Both the position numbers and the translations under genes were made by a program. 64,000 bases of DNA from SPCO01 sp964427285 (GTDB taxonomy: Bacteria > Chloroflexota > Limnocylindria > Limnocylindrales > CSP1-4). The stretch lies in the NCBI GenBank assembly GCA_964427285.1, contig CAYRTS010000001.1, positions 43,945-107,944 on the forward strand, written 5' to 3'. The notes under the pieces are model-generated. The model ran no database searches. It saw only the letters and a program-made list of their open reading frames with translations, and was not told the DNA's origin. Positions 44,746 to 53,579 of this stretch are shown piece by piece (the first letter of the stretch is position 1; each line of letters opens with the position of its first letter).

Positions 44746-45165
44746 TCAGTTCGACTTCGGCTCGCCCGTGTCCGTGGTCGAGCCGGCGTCCTCCGGCGCG
44801 GTGGCAATCGACGCTCGGATCTCCGACGCCCACTCGCGCGACTTCGAGGCCAATGTTGCGCTCGCGCCGGCAGTCACCTCGCCCGCCCGCTTGGCCAGTG
44901 GCGCCGCGCGGTCGGCCGCGCTCGCCGTCAACTCCGCGGCCCGCGCGGACAGCTCCCGAACCGTAGGGCCGGCACGCTCGGCCAGGTCGTCGACAAATTC
45001 CCGGACGGATTCGAGGATGCTCTCCGCGGTGGATGTCCCGGCGCCCTTCGCATCGCCGCTCGGCGGCGCGTCGGCCCTCCAGGTAAAGGTTTCGTCCGCC
45101 GTGGGCTCGTCTCGTGGCGCACCGTGTGGCTCGTCCTGTGGCGTCCCCTTCGTCGATTCGGTCAT
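44746..45165 (-). CDS. small Ala-rich amphipathic protein, unknown
   Basis: 139 aa with an ATG nine bases after AAAGGAG. The N-terminal 45 residues are polar (Thr, Glu, Pro, Asp). The rest is a long Ala/Glu/Arg/Ser helix (FVDDLAERAGPTVRELSAR, then LAKRAGEVTAGA) resembling phasin-like or apolipoprotein-like surface helices. No membrane segment or signal peptide. Stands between priA and def; function unknown. Confidence 0.7.
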   Translation of the reverse strand: MTESTKGTPQDEPHGAPRDEPTADETFTWRADAPPSGDAKGAGTSTAESILESVREFVDDLAERAGPTVRELSARAAELTASAADRAAPLAKRAGEVTAGASATLASKSREWASEIRASIATAPEDAGSTTDTGEPKSN

Positions 45166-45244
45166 CGGATTCTCCTTTGCGGTATGAGGGGTGAATGGTC
45201 GCACGAACGCTCGTCGCCGGTCGCCCACGGCCGGAGTTCCGATT

Positions 45245-47842
45245 CTAGAGGAGCGATTCGGGGTCCACATCGGCCGTCCATGGAGCGTCGACTCCGCCAT
45301 CGAGCAACGCGGCCGGATCGTCGCCACGCAGGATCACGTTCCAGCGCCACCGATCGGCCCGCCGGGCGATATAGGCCGGGGCGGGGCCAACAACCGCGAC
45401 CCGCCCGCCCCGCTCCGTGGCCCGTGCGCGAAGTCGATCGGCCAGGGCGTTGGCCGTTCGTTCGGCAGCCAGCGGGTCACTGAGTCCGACCGTCAGCTTG
45501 ACCAGCCGCCCAAACGGCGGCGATCCAAACCGCTCGCGCAGGGCAAGTTCGGCTTCATAGAATGCCGATCGGTCACCGGAGGCCGCCGCCTGGATCGCCG
45601 GGTGATTGGGCTGGTAGGTCTGGACGATCGCACGGCCGGGCCGCATCCCGCGACCGGCGCGACCGATCGCCTGGACGAGTAACTGGTAGGTGCGTTCGGC
45701 CGCGCGCTCGTCCGGCAGGTTCAGGGCGACGTCGGAGGAGACGACGCCGACCAGGGTGACCGACGGAATGTCGAGGCCCTTGGCCACGAGGCTCGTTCCG
45801 ACCAGGACGTCCAGGCGACCGTCGGAGAAGGAATCGATCACGCGTTCCGCGGCGCCGCGCTGCGCGACGACGTCGCGATCGAGGCGGCCCACCCGGAGCG
45901 CCGGGAATCGCTCACGGACCTCCCGCTCCACGCGCTCCGTACCACCCCCCAGGTAGCGGATCCGCGGTGAGGCACAGGCCGGGCAGCGTGAAGCGATGGG
46001 AGTGGCGCGTCCACAGTGATGGCAGCGAAGCGTGGCCCCGGCCTGGTGGTAGACGAGCGGTCGCTCGCAGTCGGGGCAAGCCTGCACGTGTCCGCAATCG
46101 CGACACAGCACCACCGACGCTGTCCCGCGCCGGTTCAGCACGAGGATCGCCTGCTCGCCGGCGACGAGGTCCAGCGCCGCGAGTGCCGCCTCGAGGCTAC
46201 GTGACAGGAGGCCCTTGTGGCCAGCGGCCAGTTCCTCGCGCAGGTCGACCACCTCGACCGTCGGCGGCGCCCCGACCGGCCGGTCGGCCAGCACAACCCG
46301 GTCGTATTCGCCCACCCGCGCCCGACCCACACTATCCACGGCCGGGGTCGCCGAACCCAGGACCAGTGCCGCGCCCGCGAGTTGGGCGAGTCGGATGGCA
46401 CCGTCACGCGCCTGGAATCGAGGCGTCCGGTCGCTCTTGTAGGCCGCGTCGTGCTCCTCGTCGACAACGATCACCCCGACATCCGCCAGCGGCGCCAGCA
46501 GCGCGAGCCGGGTCCCGACAACGATGTCCGCCCCCCCGGCCCGGATCCGCCGCCACTCATCGGCGCGCTCTCCGTCCCCGAGACCTGAGTGGAGGATCGC
46601 AATCCGCACGTCGAGGTCGGCCCGCAGGCGATCGACCAGCGGCAACGCCAGGGCAATCTCCGGGACGAGGACCAGCGCGCGGCGTCCGGCGTCCAGGGCC
46701 GTTCCAATGACCTCGACGTAGATCGCGGTCTTGCCCGAACCGGTCACCCCGTCCAGCAGGAGCGGCCGCGAATCCCGGGCGGCGATCGCGGCCCGAATCC
46801 GCGCAACCGCCTGGACCTGGGCCGGCAGCAGGTCGCTCACCGGGGGCCGACCCCCGCGCCGACCGACGGGCCGGGTGGCGAGGGGGCGACGAGGCCGCTC
46901 CCGAACGTTCGCCTCGACGAGACCACGGCGGACGAGCCCGGCCACGGCCGCTGTGCCGTGCCGGTCCCCGAGATCCGCCGCCGCCATCTCGTCGGACGCA
47001 CTTGCGGCCAGCTCGGTCAGGATTTGGGCCTGGCGTGGTCCGATGGGTCGCCCGGACGGCCGATCGCCGCTTTGGATCAGCGCCGCCACGGCGCGGCCGT
47101 CCGGGCGCAACCGGATCCAGCGTTCGTAGCGGGGACCAGCGCCGGCACCGGTGAGGACCCATTCCAGCGCGACGTCGCCGCGGTCGGCCATCGCCCGCAG
47201 GCGGCGCAGCAGGCCGGCTCGCCCATCGGGCCCGGCGAGATCGCGGACGGGACGCGGGCCTCTCGCCAGCTGCTCGAGCAGGTCCTGGCCCGCTTGGTCG
47301 AGGGCTGCCAAGACCCTCTCGGGCGGCGATCGGGTGCCCTCCGCGCCGTCGGTCTCCGGTTGACGCTGTTCCCGGCGTGGCGGCAGCTCGGCGACGAGCT
47401 CGAGCCGCTCGAGCATCCCGGGTGGCAGCATGGCCCGCAGAACCAGCGCCGGCGGCGCCAGGTAGTGGGTCGCGATCCAGCGCGCCAGCGCCAGCGTCAA
47501 CGGGGGGAGCAACGGCCCATCGGATCGGACCCGTTCCAGCACTGGCTTCAGTGGCGTTTCGGACAGGGCCGGCGTGGCGGATGCGGGCGCATCGGGTGGG
47601 TCGTCCGACGCTCGGAGCACGATCCCGAGGGCCTGCCGACGACCGAACTCGACCAGCACGGCCTCTCCTGCCTGGAGATCCGCGAGGGCCTCCGGCACCC
47701 GGTACGTATAGGTTCGATCGCCGCCGCGACCCGCCGTATCCACCGCGACCTCGACGTGGCGAGCCGTCGAGACATCGGCCGTCGCCCGGATGGGCTCCGC
47801 GATCAGCCCGAGCCCGTCAGACGCGAACGCGTCGATCGGCAT
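45245..47842 (-). CDS. priA: primosomal protein N' (replication restart helicase PriA)
   Basis: Restarts stalled replication forks. 865 aa: DNA-binding domain (1-190), winged-helix region, then helicase motifs GVTGSGKT, DEEHDAAYKSD and GSATPAVDS. Eight cysteines in CRDCGHVQACPDC, CHHC and CPAC form the zinc-binding domain, followed by GTSLVAKGLDIP and QAIGRAGRG. The ATG start (MPIDAFASDG) overlaps the end of gmk by 26 bases; a start slightly downstream is possible. Confidence 0.95.
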   Translation of the reverse strand: MPIDAFASDGLGLIAEPIRATADVSTARHVEVAVDTAGRGGDRTYTYRVPEALADLQAGEAVLVEFGRRQALGIVLRASDDPPDAPASATPALSETPLKPVLERVRSDGPLLPPLTLALARWIATHYLAPPALVLRAMLPPGMLERLELVAELPPRREQRQPETDGAEGTRSPPERVLAALDQAGQDLLEQLARGPRPVRDLAGPDGRAGLLRRLRAMADRGDVALEWVLTGAGAGPRYERWIRLRPDGRAVAALIQSGDRPSGRPIGPRQAQILTELAASASDEMAAADLGDRHGTAAVAGLVRRGLVEANVRERPRRPLATRPVGRRGGRPPVSDLLPAQVQAVARIRAAIAARDSRPLLLDGVTGSGKTAIYVEVIGTALDAGRRALVLVPEIALALPLVDRLRADLDVRIAILHSGLGDGERADEWRRIRAGGADIVVGTRLALLAPLADVGVIVVDEEHDAAYKSDRTPRFQARDGAIRLAQLAGAALVLGSATPAVDSVGRARVGEYDRVVLADRPVGAPPTVEVVDLREELAAGHKGLLSRSLEAALAALDLVAGEQAILVLNRRGTASVVLCRDCGHVQACPDCERPLVYHQAGATLRCHHCGRATPIASRCPACASPRIRYLGGGTERVEREVRERFPALRVGRLDRDVVAQRGAAERVIDSFSDGRLDVLVGTSLVAKGLDIPSVTLVGVVSSDVALNLPDERAAERTYQLLVQAIGRAGRGMRPGRAIVQTYQPNHPAIQAAASGDRSAFYEAELALRERFGSPPFGRLVKLTVGLSDPLAAERTANALADRLRARATERGGRVAVVGPAPAYIARRADRWRWNVILRGDDPAALLDGGVDAPWTADVDPESLL

Positions 47843-48539
47843 GGCGCCGACGCTCCTCGGCGATGATCGCGTCGATCTGCTCCGCCGTACGCTCGACCTG
47901 GCCGGTTTCGTTGACGACAACGTGGTCGTAGTCGTCCTGTCGAGCGAGTTCGATCGCGGCGTTGCGCTGACGGAGCTCGAGTTCGTCGGCCGTTTCGGTG
48001 GCCCGCGTGCGAAGGCGGGTGATCAACGTTTCGAGGTTCGGTGGGACGACAAAGATGAGGACGGCCTCCGAGACCTGTTTCTTGACTTTCTGGGCGCCCT
48101 GGACATCGATCTTGAGCAGGGCATGACGCCCCGCCGACACGGCTTCGCGCACCTGGTCACGCGGCGATCCGTACCAGTTTCCGTGGACCTCGTTGGCTTC
48201 GAGGAGCTGCCTTGCGGCACGCAGCCGGAGGAACTCCGCACGGGACAGGAACAGGTAGTCGACGCCGTTCGCCTCGCCGTTGCGCGGCGCGCGCGTCGTG
48301 CAGGTGACAACGTAGTGGTACTCGGGGTCGTGGATGCGAGTGCGCATCGCGTCGATGATCGTGTCCTTGCCAACACCCGACGGCCCGGAAATGATCACCA
48401 GCATGGCGCCCGGCTTACCGTCGATGATCCCGTCGGGACGCCCGGGGTCGTCCGAGATATGGACGGGTTCGGCCTGGTCGGCGGGTTCAGCCAAGTCGGC
48501 GTCGTCGCTGTGGTCGCCACGGTCGGCGACGTCGCCCAT
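47817..48539 (-). CDS. gmk: guanylate kinase
   Basis: Converts GMP to GDP. Walker A SGPSGVGKDT, TTRAPRNGEANGVDYLFL and LKIDVQGAQKVK are diagnostic. The start at 48539 (TGATG overlap with the pseudouridine synthase) gives 240 aa including about 45 acidic N-terminal residues; the kinase core begins at MLVIISGPSG, which could be the true start. RluD-gmk-priA order. Confidence 0.94.
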   Translation of the reverse strand: MGDVADRGDHSDDADLAEPADQAEPVHISDDPGRPDGIIDGKPGAMLVIISGPSGVGKDTIIDAMRTRIHDPEYHYVVTCTTRAPRNGEANGVDYLFLSRAEFLRLRAARQLLEANEVHGNWYGSPRDQVREAVSAGRHALLKIDVQGAQKVKKQVSEAVLIFVVPPNLETLITRLRTRATETADELELRQRNAAIELARQDDYDHVVVNETGQVERTAEQIDAIIAEERRRHADRRVRV

Positions 48540-49489
48540 CACCGGACGACCGCACGCAGGCCATCGAGGACTTGCTCCAGCTCCGGCGGCAGCGGGGCCG
48601 TCGCCCGGATCAGATCGCCGCCCGACGGCGACGTGAGCTCGAGTCGCCAGGCGTGCAGAAAGAGCCGTTCCAGGCCATCCGGCCCGCGGCGCGAAGTCCC
48701 CGTGCCATAGACCCGATCGCCGGCCACCGGATGCCCGATGGCATCGAGGTGCACCCGGATCTGATGCGTCCGTCCGGTCACCAGGTCCAGTTCCAGGAGT
48801 GTCCACTCGGCGAACCGTTCCCGGACGCGATAGCCAGTCACCGACGGACGACCGTCGGGAACCACCGCCATCCGTGTTCGATGCTTTGGGTCGCGCCCGA
48901 TCGGCGCCTCGATCCGCCCGACGGCGGCGCCAACGGAGCCTTGCACCAGCGCCTGGTAGGTCTTCTTGATCCGGCGAGCCTTGAGCTGGGCCATCAAGGA
49001 GGCCTGCGCCGCGTCGTTGCGGGCGACCATCAACAGGCCGCTGGTGTCGCGATCCAGTCGATGCACGATCCCCGGGCGCTGCACGCCAGCGATCCCGCCC
49101 CAGGTCGAGCCGTCGCCGTGGGCCAGCAGGGCGTTGACCAGGGTGCCGCCCGCGTGCCCAGCCGATGGGTGGACGACGAGACCGGCCGGCTTGTCGATGA
49201 TCAACAGGTCGGCATCCTGATACACGACCTGGAGCGCGATCTCCGGCGCGGGTTGCAGCTCGAGCGGCACGGCTGCCGGCACGTCCAGGCGCAATTCCGT
49301 GCCCGCGCTGACGATGGTGTTAGCTCGCAGCAGCCCGCCAGCCGCCGTAAGCCGGCCATCCGAGATCAGCTTCTGGACGTAGCTCCGCGACAGGCCCGTA
49401 GCGTCGGCGACGTAGCGGTCAACCCGCCCGATTGGGCCATCCGGCACGCGCAACAGGCGAACACCGGGAGTGACCGCCGGATCAACCAT
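48539..49489 (-). CDS. RluA/RluD-family 23S rRNA pseudouridine synthase
   Basis: 316 aa with an N-terminal S4 RNA-binding domain (about 20-75) and a catalytic domain with HRLDRDTSGLLMVA, whose Asp is catalytic, plus GRTHQIRVHL. Closest in layout to RluD, but the exact target uridines cannot be read. It overlaps the lspA stop by eight bases, the usual lspA-rluD pair. Confidence 0.93.
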   Translation of the reverse strand: MVDPAVTPGVRLLRVPDGPIGRVDRYVADATGLSRSYVQKLISDGRLTAAGGLLRANTIVSAGTELRLDVPAAVPLELQPAPEIALQVVYQDADLLIIDKPAGLVVHPSAGHAGGTLVNALLAHGDGSTWGGIAGVQRPGIVHRLDRDTSGLLMVARNDAAQASLMAQLKARRIKKTYQALVQGSVGAAVGRIEAPIGRDPKHRTRMAVVPDGRPSVTGYRVRERFAEWTLLELDLVTGRTHQIRVHLDAIGHPVAGDRVYGTGTSRRGPDGLERLFLHAWRLELTSPSGGDLIRATAPLPPELEQVLDGLRAVVR

Positions 49490-50036
49490 CTTTGGGCGCC
49501 TGCCCGAGACGCGTCAGAGCCGGAATGAACGCCGCGCCGGCAAGCATGACGATGGCCGTGCTGACCCCCGCATCGGCGATGTTGAACGTGTAGAAGCGAA
49601 GATCGCCGATGCCGACATCGACGAAATCGACCACGTACCCGAGGCGCAGGCGATCGATCAGGTTGCCGATCGCGCCGCCAAGGAGGAAACCGAGAGCGGC
49701 CGACAGGTACGGGCTGCGACCGGAGCGTGCGTGGTAGCCGACGATCAGACCGATGACCCCAATGGAGATCACCCCGAACAGGAGCGCCTGGTCGCGAAAC
49801 AGACCGAACAGCGCCCCGGAGTTCTGGTGGTAGACGAGCCGGACCGTGTGGCCAAGCACCTCCCGTACATCGCCCTGGGCAATGTTTGCCACGAGCCAGG
49901 CCTTGGTGAGTTGATCGAGCACGACGACGACGCCGGCCAGTCCGAGGAAGACGAACCAGTGGCCGGCCCTGCGCACGACCCGCTCCGGCGCGCGCGGCGA
50001 TTCGGTCGTCTCGCCCACCTCCGTCGTCGCGGCCAC
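49482..50036 (-). CDS. lspA: lipoprotein signal peptidase
   Basis: Aspartic membrane protease that cleaves prolipoproteins. Four transmembrane helices; YHQNSGALFG, GGAIGNLIDRLRLGYVVDFV (first catalytic Asp) and FNIADAGVSTA (second) are intact. The GTG start at 50036 gives 184 aa; the open frame upstream lies within ileS. Its presence fits the lipoprotein-like gene at 21620. Confidence 0.95.
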   Translation of the reverse strand: MAATTEVGETTESPRAPERVVRRAGHWFVFLGLAGVVVVLDQLTKAWLVANIAQGDVREVLGHTVRLVYHQNSGALFGLFRDQALLFGVISIGVIGLIVGYHARSGRSPYLSAALGFLLGGAIGNLIDRLRLGYVVDFVDVGIGDLRFYTFNIADAGVSTAIVMLAGAAFIPALTRLGQAPKDG

Positions 50037-50049
50037 GGTGTGCGCCAGC

Positions 50050-53000
50050 CTACCGGTCGCCGGCGTGGCGACGCAACGCGATGGCGACCGGCCCGCCGTC
50101 GAGGTCCACGATCCCGAGTGTGGCATCGACCGGCGGTTCCCCGCTGCCATGGACGCGTTCGGCCAGCGTCTCGGCCGCGACCGCTGGAAGGTGTTGGGCA
50201 ACCGCCGCCGGAAGGTCGCGGACCCACAGCTCGATCCGGTCGTCGAGCGCCAGCGCGGCGTCCTTGCGCAGATCCTGGATGGCCCGCTGCAGCTCGCGCG
50301 CGTCGCCCTCGGCGATGAGTTCCGGCGTCAGCGAGGTGTCGAGGATCACGACCAGGCCGTCGTTTTCCGCCACTGCCGTGCCCGGTCTCGGGGAGGCCTG
50401 GACCTCCACCTCGTCGGGCGCCAGCGTGATGCCGGCCAGGGTGACGGAGCCGTCCGCCTCGAACTGCACATCGCCAGCACGCGCCGCGGCCATGATCGCC
50501 GGGATCGAGCTGCCCAGCCGCTTGCCGATCTTTGGCAGGAGTGGCTTGACCCGGCGCTCCACGAGCGCGGACTGGTCGTCAATGATGCTGACTGCCTTGA
50601 CGTTCAGCTCATCGGCAATCACGCGTAGCAGATCCGGCCCGATGGCGAGGCCACGGTCCGGGAGGGCCAGCCACGCGGCCGCGAGCGGTTGCCGAGTCTT
50701 GAGGTGCGCGCTGCTACGCAGGGTTCGGGCAAGATCCACGACGCCCTGGGCGATAAGCATGGAGGCCTCCAGGCGCTCGTCCCGATAACGCGCGAGGTCC
50801 GCTGTTGGCCAGGCCGTCAAGTGGACGCTGTCGGGCGCCAGGTCGTCGACCGTCGAGACGAGATTGGCGTAGAGGGTATCGGACAGGAAGGGCAGGATCG
50901 GCGCGAGCATCCGGCAGGTCGCCACGAGTGCCTCGTGGAGGGTGGCGAATGCGGCGGCCCGATCGCGGGCATCGTCCGAGCGGGAGAACCGCCGGCGCGA
51001 CAACCGCAGATACCAGGTGGACAGACCGTCCATGAACGATGACAGCGCCCGTGTCGCGCCGACCGAATCGAACGCACGCAGGCGATCCTCGACGACCGCC
51101 GCGGTGGCGGCGGCACGCGACACGATCCACCGATCGAGGATCGGCCGCCCGACGACCGGCGGCGCGACCTCGGCCGGGGTCCAGCCGCTCAACCGGGCAT
51201 AGGTGATGAAGAACGCGTAGACATTCCACAGGACGAGCAACTCACGTCGCGATTCGTCCGCCGCGTGCCAGCCGAACGCGATGTTCTCCTCGGGCCGCGC
51301 CTTGGCGAACATCCAGCGCATGACGTCCACGCCCATTCGGTCGGCGGCTTCGTCAAACTCGATCGCGTTGCCCCAGCTCTTGTGCATCGGCCGGCCGTCC
51401 TCGCCGAAGACCAGCGCATAGCCGAAGATCGTCCTGAACGGCTCCTGACGCTTGAGCACGGTCGACATGGCCAGCATCGAATAGAACCAGTTGCGAAACT
51501 GGCCGGGAAAGCTCTCGGTGATGAAGTCCGCCGGGAACCACTGCGCCCAATAGTCGGGTTCCTCGCGGTAGTGGAGCGTGGAGAACGGCACGATCCCGGC
51601 ATCGAGCCACGGGTTGCCAACATCCTTGATCCGCTCCACGGGCGCGCCGCAGCCCGGGCAGGCGATCCGGACCTCGTCGACCCATGGTCGGTGCGGTGTG
51701 TGGCCCTCGAACGCCTCCCAACCGGCAACGGCGCGATCTTGCAGTTCGTCGCGCCCCCCGATGACGTCGACGACGCCGCAGGCCGGGCAGTCGTAGATCG
51801 GCAGCGCCAACCCCCAGTAGCGCTTCTTGCTGATCATCCAGTCATGCATGTTGCGGAGCCAGTCCAACTCCCGCTCGTAGCCAAAGTCGGGGATCCAGCG
51901 AATCCGATCCACCACGTCCATGATCTGATAGCGCAGGCTGGCGTCGACCTGCTCGGGTGTGAGCGTCTCGCGCGGCTGGTCGTAGACCGGACCCATGGAG
52001 ATGAACCATTCGTCGACGAGCCGAAACAGCAGCGGCGTGCTGCACCGCCAGCAGTGCGGGTAGCGATGGGTGTACGGCTCGAGGTGGTAGAAGAAGCCAC
52101 GCAGCTGGAGGTCGTCGACGATCCGCTCGCTGACATTCGGGGCTTCGAGCCCCGTCAGCCAGTCGAAGCCGTCGAGATACCGTCCGTCCTCGTCGATCGG
52201 GCCGATCACCGGCAGCCCCAGGGCCTTGCCGAGCTGGAAGTCCTCAGCGCCACAGCCGGGCGCGATGTGGACGATGCCGGTCCCCTCGGTCTCGCCGACC
52301 TCGTCCCAGGCCACCACGCGATGTTCGTAGGCGTCGGCACCGGCGGCGGTGCCGACGGTCGTGTCGGGGGTGGCCGCAAACGCGGACCGGACGGCCGGCA
52401 GGTCGTCGTACGGACCCGTGTAGCGCCACCCGACGAGCTCGGACCCGGCGAGTTCCTCCTCCACCGTGAACGGACCCTGGAACGCGGCCGAGAGGGTCCC
52501 CTTGCCCACCCAGTAGCGCGCCTCGCCCTGGCGAACCTTGACATAGCGGAGGTTGGAGCCAACCGCGGCGGCGACGTTGGAGGTCAGCGTCCAGGGGGTG
52601 GTGGTCCACACGAGCAACGACTCGCCTGGCCGGTCGATCAGGGGGAAACGGACGGTCAGCCCGGGATCCTCGCGGTCCTGGTAGCCCTCGTTCATCTCCA
52701 TCTGCGACAGGCCGGTCCCGCAACGAGGGCACCACGGCATCGTGTCGTGGCCCTTGTACAGCCAGCCGCGCCGGTGGACCTCGGCGAGAAAGCCCCAGAT
52801 CAGGTCGTTGTTCTCATTGCTGAACGTGAAGTAGCTGCCGCCCGTCTCGGGCATGCCAAGGCGCCCAACGAGCATCTCGACGGTGTCGCTGATCGGCCCA
52901 TCCGGGCCATCAATCGTGGTGATGGCGGTGGGGTCCGAACCCAGCATGTCCCCGAGTCGGCGCAGTTCCGCCGGGTCGTTCCAATCCATCCACATCCCCA

Positions 53001-53412
53001 GGCGGATCGATTGCTCCGTCTGGCGGGCGGCGTAGGTCAGAACCCGCTGCTTGCACAGGGTGACGAAGCGATCGATGCCGTAGGCCTCGATGTCACGCTT
53101 GCTGGTGAACCCAAGGTCGCGCTCGACGTTGACCTCCACCCACAGGCCCTGGCAGTCGAACCCGTTCTGGAACCGCTGGTCCTCGCCGAGCATGGCGTGG
53201 AAGCGCTGATAAAGGTCCTTGTAGGCACGACCCCATGCGTGGTGGACGCCCATCGGATTGTTGGCCGTGATCGGCCCGTCCAGGAAGCTCCACTTCGGCC
53301 CGCCGGCGTTCCGGGCCCGAAGCCGCGCAAAGGTCCGGCGTTCCCGCCAGGTGGCGAGGATCTCGTGCTCCTGCGCGACGAAGTCGGGCTTTGCGGTGAC
53401 GGGTCGGAACAT
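50050..53412 (-). CDS. ileS: isoleucyl-tRNA synthetase with divergent class I signatures
   Basis: 1120 aa. The Rossmann fold is split by an editing domain with TTPWTLTSNVA and GTGIVHIAPGCGAEDF, which is the IleRS pattern, and Cys pairs (CPRC, CPAC, CPGC) follow. The HIGH motif reads HHAW at 57-60 within NNPMGVHHAWGR, and KMSKS reads MHKSW near 676 (PMHKSWGN). The anticodon-binding domain has KTRQPLAAAWLALPDRG, typical of IleRS. As I recall, similar variants occur in Chloroflexota and Actinobacteria. It diverges from the LCP gene; no T-box motif is visible in the 167-base interval. Confidence 0.9.
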   Translation of the reverse strand: MFRPVTAKPDFVAQEHEILATWRERRTFARLRARNAGGPKWSFLDGPITANNPMGVHHAWGRAYKDLYQRFHAMLGEDQRFQNGFDCQGLWVEVNVERDLGFTSKRDIEAYGIDRFVTLCKQRVLTYAARQTEQSIRLGMWMDWNDPAELRRLGDMLGSDPTAITTIDGPDGPISDTVEMLVGRLGMPETGGSYFTFSNENNDLIWGFLAEVHRRGWLYKGHDTMPWCPRCGTGLSQMEMNEGYQDREDPGLTVRFPLIDRPGESLLVWTTTPWTLTSNVAAAVGSNLRYVKVRQGEARYWVGKGTLSAAFQGPFTVEEELAGSELVGWRYTGPYDDLPAVRSAFAATPDTTVGTAAGADAYEHRVVAWDEVGETEGTGIVHIAPGCGAEDFQLGKALGLPVIGPIDEDGRYLDGFDWLTGLEAPNVSERIVDDLQLRGFFYHLEPYTHRYPHCWRCSTPLLFRLVDEWFISMGPVYDQPRETLTPEQVDASLRYQIMDVVDRIRWIPDFGYERELDWLRNMHDWMISKKRYWGLALPIYDCPACGVVDVIGGRDELQDRAVAGWEAFEGHTPHRPWVDEVRIACPGCGAPVERIKDVGNPWLDAGIVPFSTLHYREEPDYWAQWFPADFITESFPGQFRNWFYSMLAMSTVLKRQEPFRTIFGYALVFGEDGRPMHKSWGNAIEFDEAADRMGVDVMRWMFAKARPEENIAFGWHAADESRRELLVLWNVYAFFITYARLSGWTPAEVAPPVVGRPILDRWIVSRAAATAAVVEDRLRAFDSVGATRALSSFMDGLSTWYLRLSRRRFSRSDDARDRAAAFATLHEALVATCRMLAPILPFLSDTLYANLVSTVDDLAPDSVHLTAWPTADLARYRDERLEASMLIAQGVVDLARTLRSSAHLKTRQPLAAAWLALPDRGLAIGPDLLRVIADELNVKAVSIIDDQSALVERRVKPLLPKIGKRLGSSIPAIMAAARAGDVQFEADGSVTLAGITLAPDEVEVQASPRPGTAVAENDGLVVILDTSLTPELIAEGDARELQRAIQDLRKDAALALDDRIELWVRDLPAAVAQHLPAVAAETLAERVHGSGEPPVDATLGIVDLDGGPVAIALRRHAGDR

Positions 53413-53465
53413 AGGGCCTCATGGCTCGCTGGGGTCGTGGCGGATCGGTCTCGTCCGGGCGATCC

Positions 53466-53510
53466 GGGCGGTCGTGGCGGTCGTGGCGGTCGTGGCGGTC
53501 GGGGCGGTCG
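53466..53510. repeat. five tandem 9-base units in the ileS/LCP divergent region
   Basis: Units read gggcggtcg, tggcggtcg (three times), gggcggtcg, with degenerate copies on both sides. They lie between the ileS start and the LCP -10 box. Confidence 0.85.
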
Positions 53511-53566
53511 GGGCAATCCTGCGACCCGGCGGAGACGCCTCGGCGTCCGAATCAGTGGGCCCCGAG

Positions 53567-53572
53567 TATCCT
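53567..53572 (+). promoter_or_regulatory. -10 box for leaderless LCP transcript
   Basis: TATCCT, seven bases (ACCCGCG), then the ATG; no Shine-Dalgarno sequence. Confidence 0.5.
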
Positions 53573-53579
53573 ACCCGCG

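Noticed and set aside
53413..53579. T-box or other leader riboswitch upstream of ileS
   Set aside because: No AGGGTGGnACCGCG-type motif; the interval is mostly 9-base repeats.
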